NCBI GenBank assembly: GCA_049802875.1
Contig: JBARNH010000030.1
Location: forward strand, 1-64,000
Source: Lutacidiplasma sp049802875
GTDB taxonomy: Archaea > Thermoplasmatota > Thermoplasmata > Lutacidiplasmatales > UBA184
Length of the DNA: 64,000 bases
Reading direction: 5' to 3'
Both the position numbers and the translations under genes were made by a program. Under the pieces are notes generated by a model. The model did no database searches. It was given only the letters and a program-made list of their open reading frames with translations, and was not told the origin of the DNA. Shown here in pieces: positions 1-8,455 of the stretch (within the stretch, counting starts at the first letter, position 1; each line of letters opens with the position of its first letter).

Positions 1-35
1 GATTCATACCATGCGGTGGTTAGGCCAGCGGGGTT

Positions 36-141
36 GCCCTGGTAGTCTAGTGGTCTAGGATGTAGGTCTGTCGAGCCTGCGACTCGGGTTCGAAGGAGCG
101 GAGGGGCGTCCCCCCTCTGCCCGGAACTCCCGACCAGGGCG
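36..141 (+). tRNA. tRNA-Asp (GTC) with an intron in the T-loop
   Basis: The acceptor arms at 36-42 and 134-140 are perfectly complementary (GCCCTGG / CCAGGGC), with discriminator G141. The D-stem is weak, with G-T pairs. The anticodon stem encloses the loop C-T-GTC-G-A, giving anticodon GTC for aspartate. The T-stem is 84-88 with 129-133. The T-loop starts as TTCGAA (89-94) and resumes at T128, so 33 nt interrupt it; splicing restores the canonical loop TTCGAAT. CCA is not encoded. No promoter can be judged, because only 35 nt precede the gene in this window. Confidence 0.9.
95..127 (+). other. tRNA-Asp intron (33 nt, T-loop position 59/60)
   Basis: The junctions fold as a textbook bulge-helix-bulge. 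The outer helix is the T-stem itself. The central 4-bp helix is TTCG (89-92) with CGGA (122-125). The 3-nt bulges are AAG (93-95) and ACT (126-128). Cutting after the second bulge nucleotide on each side releases exactly 95-127. The intron body is a hairpin, 98-106 with 112-120, with A97 bulged. The coordinates come from this fold; splicing itself is inferred. Confidence 0.85.
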
Positions 142-202
142 CCTCCCTCGGCGGGGCTCGTCGCCCATCCACGACTTATCCTGTGCGCGGCATCGTGGAG
201 AC

Positions 203-1018
203 GTGGCGGTGGTGAAGAGGAGCCCGGAGGAGCGTTCGTCGCCGTACCTCTCGCACATCGTCGGCGACACACTGCGGGACCTCACGGAAAAGCGCCTCTC
301 CGAGCTCGTCCGCGCCGAGCCGGTGCCGAAGCACCTTGCGATCATCATGGACGGCAACCGGCGCTTCGCGGGCGAGCAAGGGATCGGCATCCAGGACGGC
401 CACCGGGCTGGCCGCGACACCCTAGAGGAGCTGTTGGACTGGTGTCTCGACCTGCAGATCCGGATCCTCACCGTCTACGCGCTGTCGACCGAGAACTTCA
501 CCCGACCTACCGAGGAGCTGGACGGTCTCATGGACCTGTTCGACCGCGCCCTCCGCGACATCGCGACGGACGAACGGGTGCACCGCCACCAGATCCGGGT
601 CCGGGTGATCGGGAACCGAACGGCGCTGCCGCCGCGGGTCCAGGAGGCGATCGATATCGCGGAGGAGGCGACCCGCGGCTACTCGGCGTATCAATACAAC
701 GTCGCGCTCGCCTACGGCGGTCGGGACGAGATCGTTCACGCGATTCGCGCGCTGGCTCGAGAGGTCCGGGACAAGGGACTCGACCCCGAGGCGATCGACT
801 CGGAGGCCGTGGCCCGTCACCTCTACACTCGGGACCTCCCCGATCCGGACCTGATCTTCCGAACCAGCGGTGAGGAGCGGATCTCGAATTTCCTGCTCTG
901 GCAGTCGGCCTATAGCGAGCTCTACTTTTCGGACGTCATGTGGCCGGGATTGACGCGGCTCGAGTTCCTGCGAGCGATCAGGGCATTCCAGCTCCGTCGG
1001 CGGCGGTACGGAGCGTAG
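203..1018 (+). CDS. uppS: cis-prenyltransferase (undecaprenyl/polyprenyl diphosphate synthase family)
   Basis: Condenses isopentenyl diphosphate in cis onto an allylic primer to make the long polyprenyl diphosphate that becomes the lipid carrier for glycan assembly; in archaea this feeds dolichol-type carriers. The 271-residue protein has the family signature IIMDGNRR at about residues 47-54, with catalytic Asp50, and the C-terminal RTSGEERISNFLLWQ block that binds the second diphosphate. Length is normal for the family. Translation most likely starts at GTG 203; further in-frame GTG codons at 209 and 212 make the exact start uncertain by a few residues. It lies just downstream of tRNA-Asp. 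A link to the glycan genes at 29.6-37.5 kb is functional inference only. Confidence 0.93.
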   Translation: MAVVKRSPEERSSPYLSHIVGDTLRDLTEKRLSELVRAEPVPKHLAIIMDGNRRFAGEQGIGIQDGHRAGRDTLEELLDWCLDLQIRILTVYALSTENFTRPTEELDGLMDLFDRALRDIATDERVHRHQIRVRVIGNRTALPPRVQEAIDIAEEATRGYSAYQYNVALAYGGRDEIVHAIRALAREVRDKGLDPEAIDSEAVARHLYTRDLPDPDLIFRTSGEERISNFLLWQSAYSELYFSDVMWPGLTRLEFLRAIRAFQLRRRRYGA

Positions 1019-1135
1019 GGTGGGCCCGCGCGGGTCCGGCCCTTGCCTCTCCTCGGAAGAACTGGAGCTGCAACCCCTTCGGCCCCGCGGGTGGGGCCCG
1101 CGGGGACTCGATTCCCCGGCGAAGGTCTCGGTACC

Positions 1136-1144
1136 ATTAAATAG
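1136..1144 (+). promoter_or_regulatory. TATA-like box upstream of the thermosome gene
   Basis: ATTAAATAG stands out in a very GC-rich gap (1019-1185) and lies about 50-60 nt before the start codon, which would leave a leader of roughly 25-30 nt. No palindromic heat-shock operator was recognised. Otherwise this gap shows nothing. Confidence 0.45.
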
Positions 1145-1185
1145 AAGGGCTTACTCACCCAACCTGACAGCCGAGAGTAATCCCG

Positions 1186-2874
1186 GTGAACACGAACATG
1201 ATGGCAGGAAATACGCCGATTCTGGTGCTGCGAGAAGGGACAAAGCGAGAGAAGGGGCGCGGAGCGCTCAACAACAACATTCAGGCCGCGAAAGCGATCG
1301 CGGACGCGGTCCGGTCCACCTTGGGTCCGCGCGGACTTGACAAGATGCTCGTCGATTCGATGGGCGACGTCGTCGTGACGAACGACGGAGTTACGATCCT
1401 GAAGGAGATGGACGTTGAGCACCCCGCCGCGAAGATGCTGGTCGAGGTCGCGAAGACTCAGGACCAGGAGGCGGGCGATGGGACGACGACCGCGGTGGTC
1501 CTCGCCGGCGAGCTCCTCAAGCGCGCCGAGACCCTCATCGAGCAGAACATCCACCCGACGATCATCTCCCAGGGGTACCGACTGGCGTCCGCGAAGGCGC
1601 TCCACATCCTGAACGAGATTAGCCACCCGGTCTCGATCGCCGACCACGACAACCTCCTTCAGATCGCCATCACCTCGATGGCGTCGAAGTCCGTCTCGTT
1701 CAACCGGGACGCGCTGGGCGAGATCGCGGTGAAGGCGGTGAGCGCAGTCGCGGAGAAGAAGGGCGAGGGCTACTACGTGGACCTCGACAACATCCAACTG
1801 ATCAAGAAGCAGGGGGGCCAGATCTCCGACACGTCACTCATCGAGGGCGTGATCGTCGACAAGGAGAAGGTCCACTCCGGGATGCCGACCCGGGTCGAGA
1901 ACCCGAAGATCGCGCTCCTGGATGCCGCGCTTGAGATCAAGAAGACCGAGATCGACGCAAAGATCGAGATCAACGACCCGTCGCAGCTGAACGCCTTCCT
2001 CCAGGAGGAAGAGAACATGCTGCGGAGAATGGTCGACCAGGTCAAGAAGTCCGGCGCGAACGTCGTCCTCTGCCAGAAGGGGATCGACGACCTCGCGCAG
2101 CACTTCCTCGCCAAGGAAGGGATCTACGCGGTCCGCCGCGTCAAGAAGTCCGACATGGAAAAGCTTGCGAAGGCCACCGGGGCGTCGATCGTCTCGAAGG
2201 TCAGCGAGCTGACCCCCCAGGACGTCGGGACGGCCGGACTCGTCGAGGAACGCAAGATCGGTGACGACTCGCTCACGTTCGTGACCGGCGCGAAGAAAGC
2301 GCGCGCCGTCTCGATCCTGATGCGCGGCGGCACGGAACATGTGCTGGACGAGATCGAGCGGTCGCTCGATGACGCGCTCAACGTGGTCGCGGTCGCGGTG
2401 GAGGACGGACGGTTCGTCTTCGGCGGCGGCGCGACGGCGAGCGAGCTCGCCATGCAGCTTCGCGACGAGGCGGCGAAGATCGGCGGACGCGAGCAGATCG
2501 CGTTCGAGAGCTTTGCCGAAGCGCTCGAAACGATCCCCCGTACCCTCGCGGAGAACGCTGGACTCGACCCGATCGACATCCTGATCGAATTGCGCAAGGC
2601 CCACAAGGGCGGCCAGAAGACCTCGGGCGTCAACGTGCTCGGGGGCAAGGTCGACGACATGAGCAAGCTCCAGGTCCTCGAGCCGATCCGCGTCGGGCGG
2701 CAGGCGATCGAGAGCGCGACGGACGCGGCGGTCATGATCCTGCGGATCGATGACGTCATCGCGTCCAAGTCGGGCCCCGCGCCCGGTGGCGGCGGCCCGG
2801 GCGGCCCCGGCGGCGGGATGGGCGGCATGGGGGGCATGGGCGGAATGGGCGGCGGCGACTTCGGTGAGGACTGA
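1186..2874 (+). CDS. thsA: Thermosome subunit (group II chaperonin)
   Basis: ATP-dependent cytosolic chaperonin forming a double-ring cage that refolds proteins. The equatorial ATP-binding signatures are clear: LGPRGLDKML near residue 46, TNDGVTIL near 65-72 and GDGTTT at 97-102, with GGG and DD motifs in the C-terminal equatorial half. The protein ends in a Gly-Met repeat tail, typical of group II subunits, that projects into the cavity. Length of about 560 is normal. Two starts are possible: GTG 1186, or the tandem ATG codons at 1198/1201, which give an N-terminus (MAGNTPILVL) closer to known thermosomes. Only one subunit gene is in this window; others may exist elsewhere. Confidence 0.97.
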   Translation: MNTNMMAGNTPILVLREGTKREKGRGALNNNIQAAKAIADAVRSTLGPRGLDKMLVDSMGDVVVTNDGVTILKEMDVEHPAAKMLVEVAKTQDQEAGDGTTTAVVLAGELLKRAETLIEQNIHPTIISQGYRLASAKALHILNEISHPVSIADHDNLLQIAITSMASKSVSFNRDALGEIAVKAVSAVAEKKGEGYYVDLDNIQLIKKQGGQISDTSLIEGVIVDKEKVHSGMPTRVENPKIALLDAALEIKKTEIDAKIEINDPSQLNAFLQEEENMLRRMVDQVKKSGANVVLCQKGIDDLAQHFLAKEGIYAVRRVKKSDMEKLAKATGASIVSKVSELTPQDVGTAGLVEERKIGDDSLTFVTGAKKARAVSILMRGGTEHVLDEIERSLDDALNVVAVAVEDGRFVFGGGATASELAMQLRDEAAKIGGREQIAFESFAEALETIPRTLAENAGLDPIDILIELRKAHKGGQKTSGVNVLGGKVDDMSKLQVLEPIRVGRQAIESATDAAVMILRIDDVIASKSGPAPGGGGPGGPGGGMGGMGGMGGMGGGDFGED

Positions 2875-3004
2875 AGCCCACCCCTGCTCGAGCTCGGACC
2901 CAACCTGTTCTCCGACCTCGGAGGTTCGCCCTCCGGGGTCCCGACTCTTTCGGCGACCTCGGTAGCTATTTGGGGCCCGGGCCGTTGGCACGGGCCGCTG
3001 GGAA

Positions 3005-3967
3005 GTGACGTTGGAGAAGCCGACTCGAATCTTCTTCGTGGCCGACCTTCACGGTTCGGCCGTCTGCTGGCGCAAGTTCATCAACGCCGCGACCGTCTAT
3101 CGCGCGGACGTGCTGTTGGTCGGCGGGGACATCGCCGCGAAGACTCTCACCCCGATCATGGAGGAGAGCGGCGGATGGACCGCCACGGTCGAAGGAAAGG
3201 CGCAGACGGCCGCTTCACTGCCCGAACTCGAGCGTCTCGAGGATTCGCTCCGAGATTCCGCCACCATTCCGTTCCGTACTTCGCGCAGGGAGTGGGACGA
3301 GCTCCGGGCCTCACCGGGGAAGTTGGATGAGCTCTTCGAGCAGCGCTCGCTCGAGGAACTTCGACGGTGGCTCGAGTGGGCCCGCTCGCGGATCGGAACG
3401 AGCCCGACCCGTCTCTGCCTCGGGTTGGGCAACGATGATCTGACCTCGATGGAAGCGGTGATCGAAGCGGACGAGCTCGCGGAGTTGACCGACCGTTCGA
3501 TCCTCCGGATCGATGAGGGGCATGAGCTCTTGACCCTCGCCTACAGCAATCCCACGCCCTGGAAGACCCACCGGGAACTTTCCGAGGAGGAGATCACGCG
3601 CCACCTGGAACAGTCCGTCGCCCAATTGGAGCAGCCGGGCTCCGCGGTCTTCAACATTCATGTCCCCCCGTTCGGCACACCGCTCGACCTCGCCCCCCGT
3701 CTCGGCGCGGACCTCACGAAAAAGATGAGCCCCGGTGGAGAGGCGGAGCTGATCCACGTGGGGAGCACCGCGGTTTCGGCGGCGCTCGAGCGATACCACC
3801 CCCTCCTCGGACTTCACGGTCACATTCACGAGTCCCGGGGTACCGCGACCTTCGGCCGTACGCTATCGATGAACTGCGGAAGCGCCTACACCGAAGGCGC
3901 GCTGCTCGGCGCTCTGGTCGATATCGCGTCCGACGGAGTCCGTTCCGCCGTACTCACGTCGGGGTAA
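3005..3967 (+). CDS. Calcineurin-like metallophosphoesterase
   Basis: Predicted dinuclear-metal phosphoesterase. The metal ligands are visible in order: DLH (Asp14, His16), GGD (Asp42), GND around residue 142, a histidine in NIHVPP near 216, and GLHGHIHES near 275-284. Unusually for the minimal fold, roughly 90 charged residues (about 60-135) separate the second and third motifs, forming an insert. The start is GTG 3005. The gene follows the thermosome by 130 nt on the same strand but probably has its own promoter. The substrate cannot be deduced; related archaeal proteins are annotated only as phosphoesterases. Confidence 0.85.
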   Translation: MTLEKPTRIFFVADLHGSAVCWRKFINAATVYRADVLLVGGDIAAKTLTPIMEESGGWTATVEGKAQTAASLPELERLEDSLRDSATIPFRTSRREWDELRASPGKLDELFEQRSLEELRRWLEWARSRIGTSPTRLCLGLGNDDLTSMEAVIEADELAELTDRSILRIDEGHELLTLAYSNPTPWKTHRELSEEEITRHLEQSVAQLEQPGSAVFNIHVPPFGTPLDLAPRLGADLTKKMSPGGEAELIHVGSTAVSAALERYHPLLGLHGHIHESRGTATFGRTLSMNCGSAYTEGALLGALVDIASDGVRSAVLTSG

Positions 3968-3978
3968 TGGCGTCCGGA

Positions 3979-5019
3979 TCACGCGACGTTCGCGGTTCCG
4001 TCCACGGACGGCTGGCTGTCGACCTCTTCCCACCACTGGCCGCCGAGGAATCCGAGGCGACGCTTGGGACTTAACCCGGAGAGCGTGGCGCGGAGCGACT
4101 CCAGGCGGCCGCGAACCTGCGAGCGCGGTCCCTCGGGCAGCCCGCGGAGGATCGACGAGCCTAGCACCATGTCGAGATTGAGCGACGCCGTCCGCCAGAG
4201 GCCCCAGTCGTTCCCCACGATCTCGGAGAGGCGAGCGGGGGAGATCCCGTCGGGAACAACCTCTCCCACCGGATGGTCGAGCAGGAGTGCGAGGACGTCA
4301 CGCACGTCCTTCGCCTCTGGCCCGATCACGACATCATGGCGGCCGAACGGCGCGAGCACCCGATCCGCGACCTTCTCTCGGTCTTCGCCGGGCACGCGCT
4401 GGATGAACTGCAGCTTCGCGAGGAGGAGAAGCGCCGGCGAGAGGGTGCCGTACTGTGCCGGGGAAGCGAGCACGTCCGACTTCAAGTCGAACCGATGACA
4501 GAACCGGAACTCGTCCGCGAGGAGGTCCACGGTACGTAACGCGACCTCGGAGTCACGTTGACCTACGACCATGTGCAGCCGAAGTCGACGGCCCTCACTC
4601 AGCGAGTTGAATATCCGGTCGCCCGAGGTCTCGAAGAATCGGAGGCCGCTGCCTTCGCTCTCGTGGAGCGTCACGAGGAACGTGCGGATCGCGGGGAGTT
4701 CCTTGTGCAGACAGGCCAGGTCGATGTCGTGGAGCGCGCGGCGCAACCCGAGGTCGCTGCGGTTGCTCGCGAGACACCGCACCCGATTCGCGACCCCGCC
4801 GAGCACGGCGAGGGAGAGCGGGGGCAGAGCTTGCCGAGCTGCCCACAGCACGATCACCGCGCGGGCGACGATCGGGTCGGAGACGTCGACCCAGTCCGGT
4901 AGACCGAGATGCGACCGGGCTTCTTCGGGGAGCGTCCGTACCGCGAGCGGGAGCTCCAAGGAGATCCGCTCCCCCCGCAGGGGATCGATGACTAGGTCAA
5001 CGACCTCCCCCACGGCCAC
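3979..5019 (-). CDS. Nucleotidyltransferase-like protein (AbiEii-like fold, predicted)
   Basis: The 346-residue protein has the pattern of the Pol-beta nucleotidyltransferase superfamily as seen in AbiEii-type proteins: a LGGVANRV block near 73-80, an Asp pair in HDIDL at 97-101, RIFNSLSEGRRLRL near 135-148, a later acidic LLADEFRF segment, then the typical LSPALLLLAKLQFIQ helix. The reaction and substrate are unknown. No antitoxin-like partner lies next to it, so a toxin role is not supported. The first GTG (5019) is followed closely by another (5013); a GGAGGTG purine tract just before the latter favours the shorter form. It is 42 nt downstream of the permease on the same strand. Confidence 0.6.
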   Translation of the reverse strand: MAVGEVVDLVIDPLRGERISLELPLAVRTLPEEARSHLGLPDWVDVSDPIVARAVIVLWAARQALPPLSLAVLGGVANRVRCLASNRSDLGLRRALHDIDLACLHKELPAIRTFLVTLHESEGSGLRFFETSGDRIFNSLSEGRRLRLHMVVGQRDSEVALRTVDLLADEFRFCHRFDLKSDVLASPAQYGTLSPALLLLAKLQFIQRVPGEDREKVADRVLAPFGRHDVVIGPEAKDVRDVLALLLDHPVGEVVPDGISPARLSEIVGNDWGLWRTASLNLDMVLGSSILRGLPEGPRSQVRGRLESLRATLSGLSPKRRLGFLGGQWWEEVDSQPSVDGTANVA

Positions 5020-5061
5020 CTCCGATCCGGTTGGCCCCCATAAGGGGGGCGCCTCCTCCCC

Positions 5062-6717
5062 TCAATCCGGGGGAAGCGCCTTGCTGATCAGGTTCACCGG
5101 GACACCGCGAGCGCGCTGGATCGCGTACGAGACGAAGTAGAGGACGAGGCCGATGACGAAGACGATTGGCAGGAAGAGGAGGTCGACGTAACTGTAGGCG
5201 CCGGTGGGTTCGACGTACTGGGCGGTCGAGGCGGCGTAGCTGACGTACCACGCCGCGATCCAGGACGCGCCTCCTACGAGTGTGATCAGCGGAAGGGGCC
5301 CGATCTTCGCGCGGACGATCCGTGGCGCGCTTCGGAAGAGGTCCTTCTTCAAGAACGGGAACAGGGCACCCGCCAGGCACACGAGCCCGACCGCGAACCA
5401 GAACCCGAAGTTCGAGTAGGAGAGGTAGGCAAAGACCGTGTAGTACACCCCGAGATACAGGCACAGGAAGGACGCAGCCGCGAGGAAGAGCACCGCCACC
5501 CACGGCACCCCGTTCCGAGTGACGCGAGTGAGGAACGTCGGAAGTATCCGATCGAACGACCACGCGAAGAGATTGCGGGTCGGGACGATGAAGTAGATCA
5601 AGGAGAAGGCAAAGAACGTCAGCGAGATCCCGAACGTCAGGAAGCCGGCGGCCCACGGACTCGATACGAGGTACGCGACAAGGAGCAGCGGTGACGGAAG
5701 GTTGGTCGGAAGAGCGGTCGCGAACCACGCTCCGCTCGCCCCGACGATGAAATTGCGTCCGAAGGTATTGTACGTCGCCCAATAGAGCAACGCGATGAGC
5801 GCGGCGAAAATGATCGGAGCCCCGAAGATCGCCAGCCCCTGGGTTCGCACCGGATTTCCTCGAATCTCTCCGCCGTAGTAGGAGCTGTTCGCGTATCCGA
5901 TGAAGCTGAGCATTGTGTACACGATCCCGAGGAACGTACCGGTGATCGTGATGGAGTCCAGGCTAGCTCCAGCGCTCGCGAGCGCTTGGTAGGCTCCGGC
6001 ACCGTTGACCGCGTTGTAATGGCTCGCGAAGGTCGACTGGGAGGTCGAGACCAGGATCCCGATCATCACCGCGTAGATCACGAACGTGACGACGAAAATC
6101 CCGATCGTAGTGCGGAAGATCCACTTGGTCGGGAGGAGGCTGACGAGGACGACGAGCAACAGGAAAACTGCCCCGATCGCGAACTGGTCCCCGGTGTTCG
6201 AAAGAATCGTGTTCGCCCACGCTAGGGGGGCCGATCCACCTCCGGCGATACTGAAGCTCGCGAACAACATAGGGAGGCCGTAGAAGGCGAGGTAGTAGGC
6301 GAAATATCCGGCCCAGGTTACGAAGACGACGGTAAAAACAAGGTTGGTGGCAAATCCTACGCTTGGGTGAAAGATCCGACCAACGAAGATGTAGTCGCCG
6401 CCGGAGCGCGGCATCGCGCTCGAGAGCATCCAATAAACGTACCCGACACCGATGTTGATCGAGACTCCGATCGCGACCGTGGTGATCAAGTTCGCGTTCG
6501 GATATCCGGCGGACGCAAAGACGACCCAGAAGAAGTTGACGATGATCCCCATCCCCACGAGGTTGGCGATCAGCGCGGTCCGGGGTCCGACCGTACGAAC
6601 CAGTCCCGAGGATTGGCGCACATAGACATCCGTGGAGCTAACCTCCCGTCGGACCTGCTCGACAGCCGGTAGGTTCACCACGGTCCCCGGCGACTCGGCG
6701 TTCAACGCTGCGGTCAA
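5062..6717 (-). CDS. APC-superfamily amino acid permease
   Basis: Integral membrane transporter, predicted to move amino acids or polyamines by proton or sodium coupling or exchange. The 551 residues give about 12 hydrophobic spans. Span 1 starts near residue 46 with GPRTALIANLVGMGIIVN, the position of the unwound substrate-binding helix in APC transporters, and SAMPRSGGDYIFVGRI near 98-113 matches the conserved family motif. The soluble N-terminus is about 40 residues. The specificity is not readable. The gene is divergent from the PLP-enzyme gene starting at 6907. Confidence 0.88.
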   Translation of the reverse strand: MTAALNAESPGTVVNLPAVEQVRREVSSTDVYVRQSSGLVRTVGPRTALIANLVGMGIIVNFFWVVFASAGYPNANLITTVAIGVSINIGVGYVYWMLSSAMPRSGGDYIFVGRIFHPSVGFATNLVFTVVFVTWAGYFAYYLAFYGLPMLFASFSIAGGGSAPLAWANTILSNTGDQFAIGAVFLLLVVLVSLLPTKWIFRTTIGIFVVTFVIYAVMIGILVSTSQSTFASHYNAVNGAGAYQALASAGASLDSITITGTFLGIVYTMLSFIGYANSSYYGGEIRGNPVRTQGLAIFGAPIIFAALIALLYWATYNTFGRNFIVGASGAWFATALPTNLPSPLLLVAYLVSSPWAAGFLTFGISLTFFAFSLIYFIVPTRNLFAWSFDRILPTFLTRVTRNGVPWVAVLFLAAASFLCLYLGVYYTVFAYLSYSNFGFWFAVGLVCLAGALFPFLKKDLFRSAPRIVRAKIGPLPLITLVGGASWIAAWYVSYAASTAQYVEPTGAYSYVDLLFLPIVFVIGLVLYFVSYAIQRARGVPVNLISKALPPD

Positions 6718-6906
6718 CGTGAGTTCCCCCGAACTGGGCCCGCCCTCGTGTCCGAGGTACGGCCTAGCACGGGGAATTTCCCCCGGGTATTAATGCCATC
6801 TGAACCGCGCTGCCTACGGACGGATGCGCATCGACGTTCGGAGACGGGTTTCCCCCAGGGAGTCGAACTCTTGAAGGTGCTCAACGGTTTGCCGGAACAC
6901 AAACCC

Positions 6907-8046
6907 ATGAACTGGGACACACGGTTGATCCACGACGGACAGGACCCCGACTCGCTGACGGGCGCGGTGAACGTACCCGTCTACCTCACCTCCACGTATG
7001 CCCAGTCATCGCCCGGCACGGCGAAGGGGTACGTCTATTCCCGCACCGGGAACCCCACGCGTGCGGCGCTCGAGAGGGTCCTCGGACGGCTCGAAGGGGG
7101 AGTCGGGAGCCTGGCATTTGGTTCGGGTCTTGCCGCCACTTCGGCGCTGTTCATGGCCTACCCGAAAGGGAGTCGCATCGTAGCGGGCGATGACCTGTAC
7201 GCGGGAACTTGGAGATTACTCCAAGTCGCCCGGACACACGGGGTGACGGTCGATTTCATCGACACTACCGATCTCGGAAATGTCCGTCGCGCCCTCGCCG
7301 CCTCACCGCAGGCGGACCTCCTGTACCTCGAGACGCCGACGAACCCCCTTCTCAAGGTCACCGACCTTCGCGGCGCGATCTCCGCTGCTCGCGCGACCCG
7401 GACGAAAGTGGCGGTCGACAATACCTTCGCATCGCCCGTCCTTCAGAGACCGCTGGATCTCGGTGCGGACATCGTCGTGCACTCGACGACCAAGTACCTC
7501 GGGGGTCACAGCGATCTGATCGGTGGAGCGCTCGTCTTTCGGTCCCGAGCGTTGTTGGAGAAGTACCGATGGTTCCAGAACACGCAGGGCGGGATCCCGG
7601 GGCCTCTCGAGTGTTTCCTCGTCCTCCGGGGCATCCACACCATGGGCTTGAGGGTGCGCGCCCATTGCGGTAATGCGCGTCGTGTTGCTTCGTTCCTTTC
7701 GGGCCACCCGAAGGTCACTCGCACGCTCTACCCCGGGCTTCGCACGCACCCCGGCTACCTCGTCGCCCGACGTCAGATGGATGATTTCGGCGGGATGGTT
7801 TCGGCGGAGGTTCGCGGTGGACTCTCGGCCGCGAAACGAGTAGTCCGGCGACTCAGGGTCTTCACCCTGGCCGAGAGCCTGGGCGGCGTCGAGTCGCTCG
7901 TGAACGTCCCCGCGCTGATGACCCATCGCTCGGTGCCGAAGGAGTTGCGCGAGCGACAAGGAATCCGGGACGGTCTGATCCGGTTCAGCGTCGGGATCGA
8001 GGATGCGACCGACCTGATCGCCGACCTTCGGAAGGCCCTCGCCTAA
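6907..8046 (+). CDS. PLP-dependent cystathionine gamma-synthase/lyase family enzyme
   Basis: Cys/Met-metabolism PLP enzyme, acting in transsulfuration or methionine gamma-elimination; which reaction cannot be told from the sequence. With the start at ATG 6907 it has 379 residues, the family norm, and begins MNWDTRLIHDG as homologues do. The SRTGNPTR phosphate-binding motif is at 45-52, and the PLP lysine is Lys196 in the STTKYLGGHSD signature. The frame is open back to GTG 6748, but those 53 extra residues are unlike the family and contain a TATA-like TATTAATG (6788-6795), so the upstream start was rejected. The gene reads toward the cupin, 46 nt downstream. Confidence 0.9.
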   Translation: MNWDTRLIHDGQDPDSLTGAVNVPVYLTSTYAQSSPGTAKGYVYSRTGNPTRAALERVLGRLEGGVGSLAFGSGLAATSALFMAYPKGSRIVAGDDLYAGTWRLLQVARTHGVTVDFIDTTDLGNVRRALAASPQADLLYLETPTNPLLKVTDLRGAISAARATRTKVAVDNTFASPVLQRPLDLGADIVVHSTTKYLGGHSDLIGGALVFRSRALLEKYRWFQNTQGGIPGPLECFLVLRGIHTMGLRVRAHCGNARRVASFLSGHPKVTRTLYPGLRTHPGYLVARRQMDDFGGMVSAEVRGGLSAAKRVVRRLRVFTLAESLGGVESLVNVPALMTHRSVPKELRERQGIRDGLIRFSVGIEDATDLIADLRKALA

Positions 8047-8063
8047 CGCGCGGGCCCGGCAGC

Positions 8064-8073
8064 GAGAAATACC
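8064..8073 (+). promoter_or_regulatory. TATA-like box of the cupin gene
   Basis: GAGAAATACC is centred about 25 nt before ATG 8093 in an otherwise GC-rich gap. The spacing predicts a leaderless transcript. Confidence 0.35.
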
Positions 8074-8092
8074 GGCCCGCTGTGGTCGCGGC

Positions 8093-8449
8093 ATGCCTCT
8101 ATGGGAAGACAAGCCGGAAGCGTGGCACGAGATCCAACCGGGAGTCCATCGCCGGATTCTGGCCCACGATGGCGGGGTCATGATGGTGCTCTACCGGATC
8201 GCGCCCGGCAGCCGTTTCGCCATGCACTCGCACCCGCACGTCCAGTCGGGGACGGTCCTCGAAGGTGGAGGGCAGTTCCAGGTCGGGAACGAAACGTGGC
8301 CGCTGAGAGTCGGGTCCGCGTACACGCTCCCCGGGAACGTGCCGCACGAACTCCGGGCGGACCCGAAGATTTCGACGGTAGTGCTCGACGTATTCACGCC
8401 TCGGCGGGAAGAGTTCCTGCACGAGACGGTCCGACCGGACCGCGAGTAA
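8093..8449 (+). CDS. Small cupin-domain protein
   Basis: A 118-residue single-domain beta-barrel of the cupin superfamily. Cupin motif 1 is MHSHPHVQSGTVLEGGGQF, with metal-ligand histidines at 45 and 47 (49 also available); motif 2 includes GNVPHELR, with His85. Such proteins bind a divalent metal and act as small isomerases, dioxygenases or sugar-binding sensors. The substrate is unknown. The gene converges on the SDR gene at 8456 with only 6 nt between the ends. Because it follows the PLP enzyme it might share its regulation, but it has its own TATA-like box. Confidence 0.85.
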   Translation: MPLWEDKPEAWHEIQPGVHRRILAHDGGVMMVLYRIAPGSRFAMHSHPHVQSGTVLEGGGQFQVGNETWPLRVGSAYTLPGNVPHELRADPKISTVVLDVFTPRREEFLHETVRPDRE

Positions 8450-8455
8450 CGGTCC

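Noticed and set aside
3979..5019. Toxin-antitoxin system around the nucleotidyltransferase-like gene
   Set aside because: The adjacent genes are a permease and a phosphoesterase; no antitoxin-sized partner is present.
6748..6906. Longer in-frame N-terminus of the PLP-dependent enzyme from GTG 6748
   Set aside because: The 53 extra residues are unlike the family, and a TATA-like TATTAATG lies within them; the family N-terminus starts at ATG 6907.
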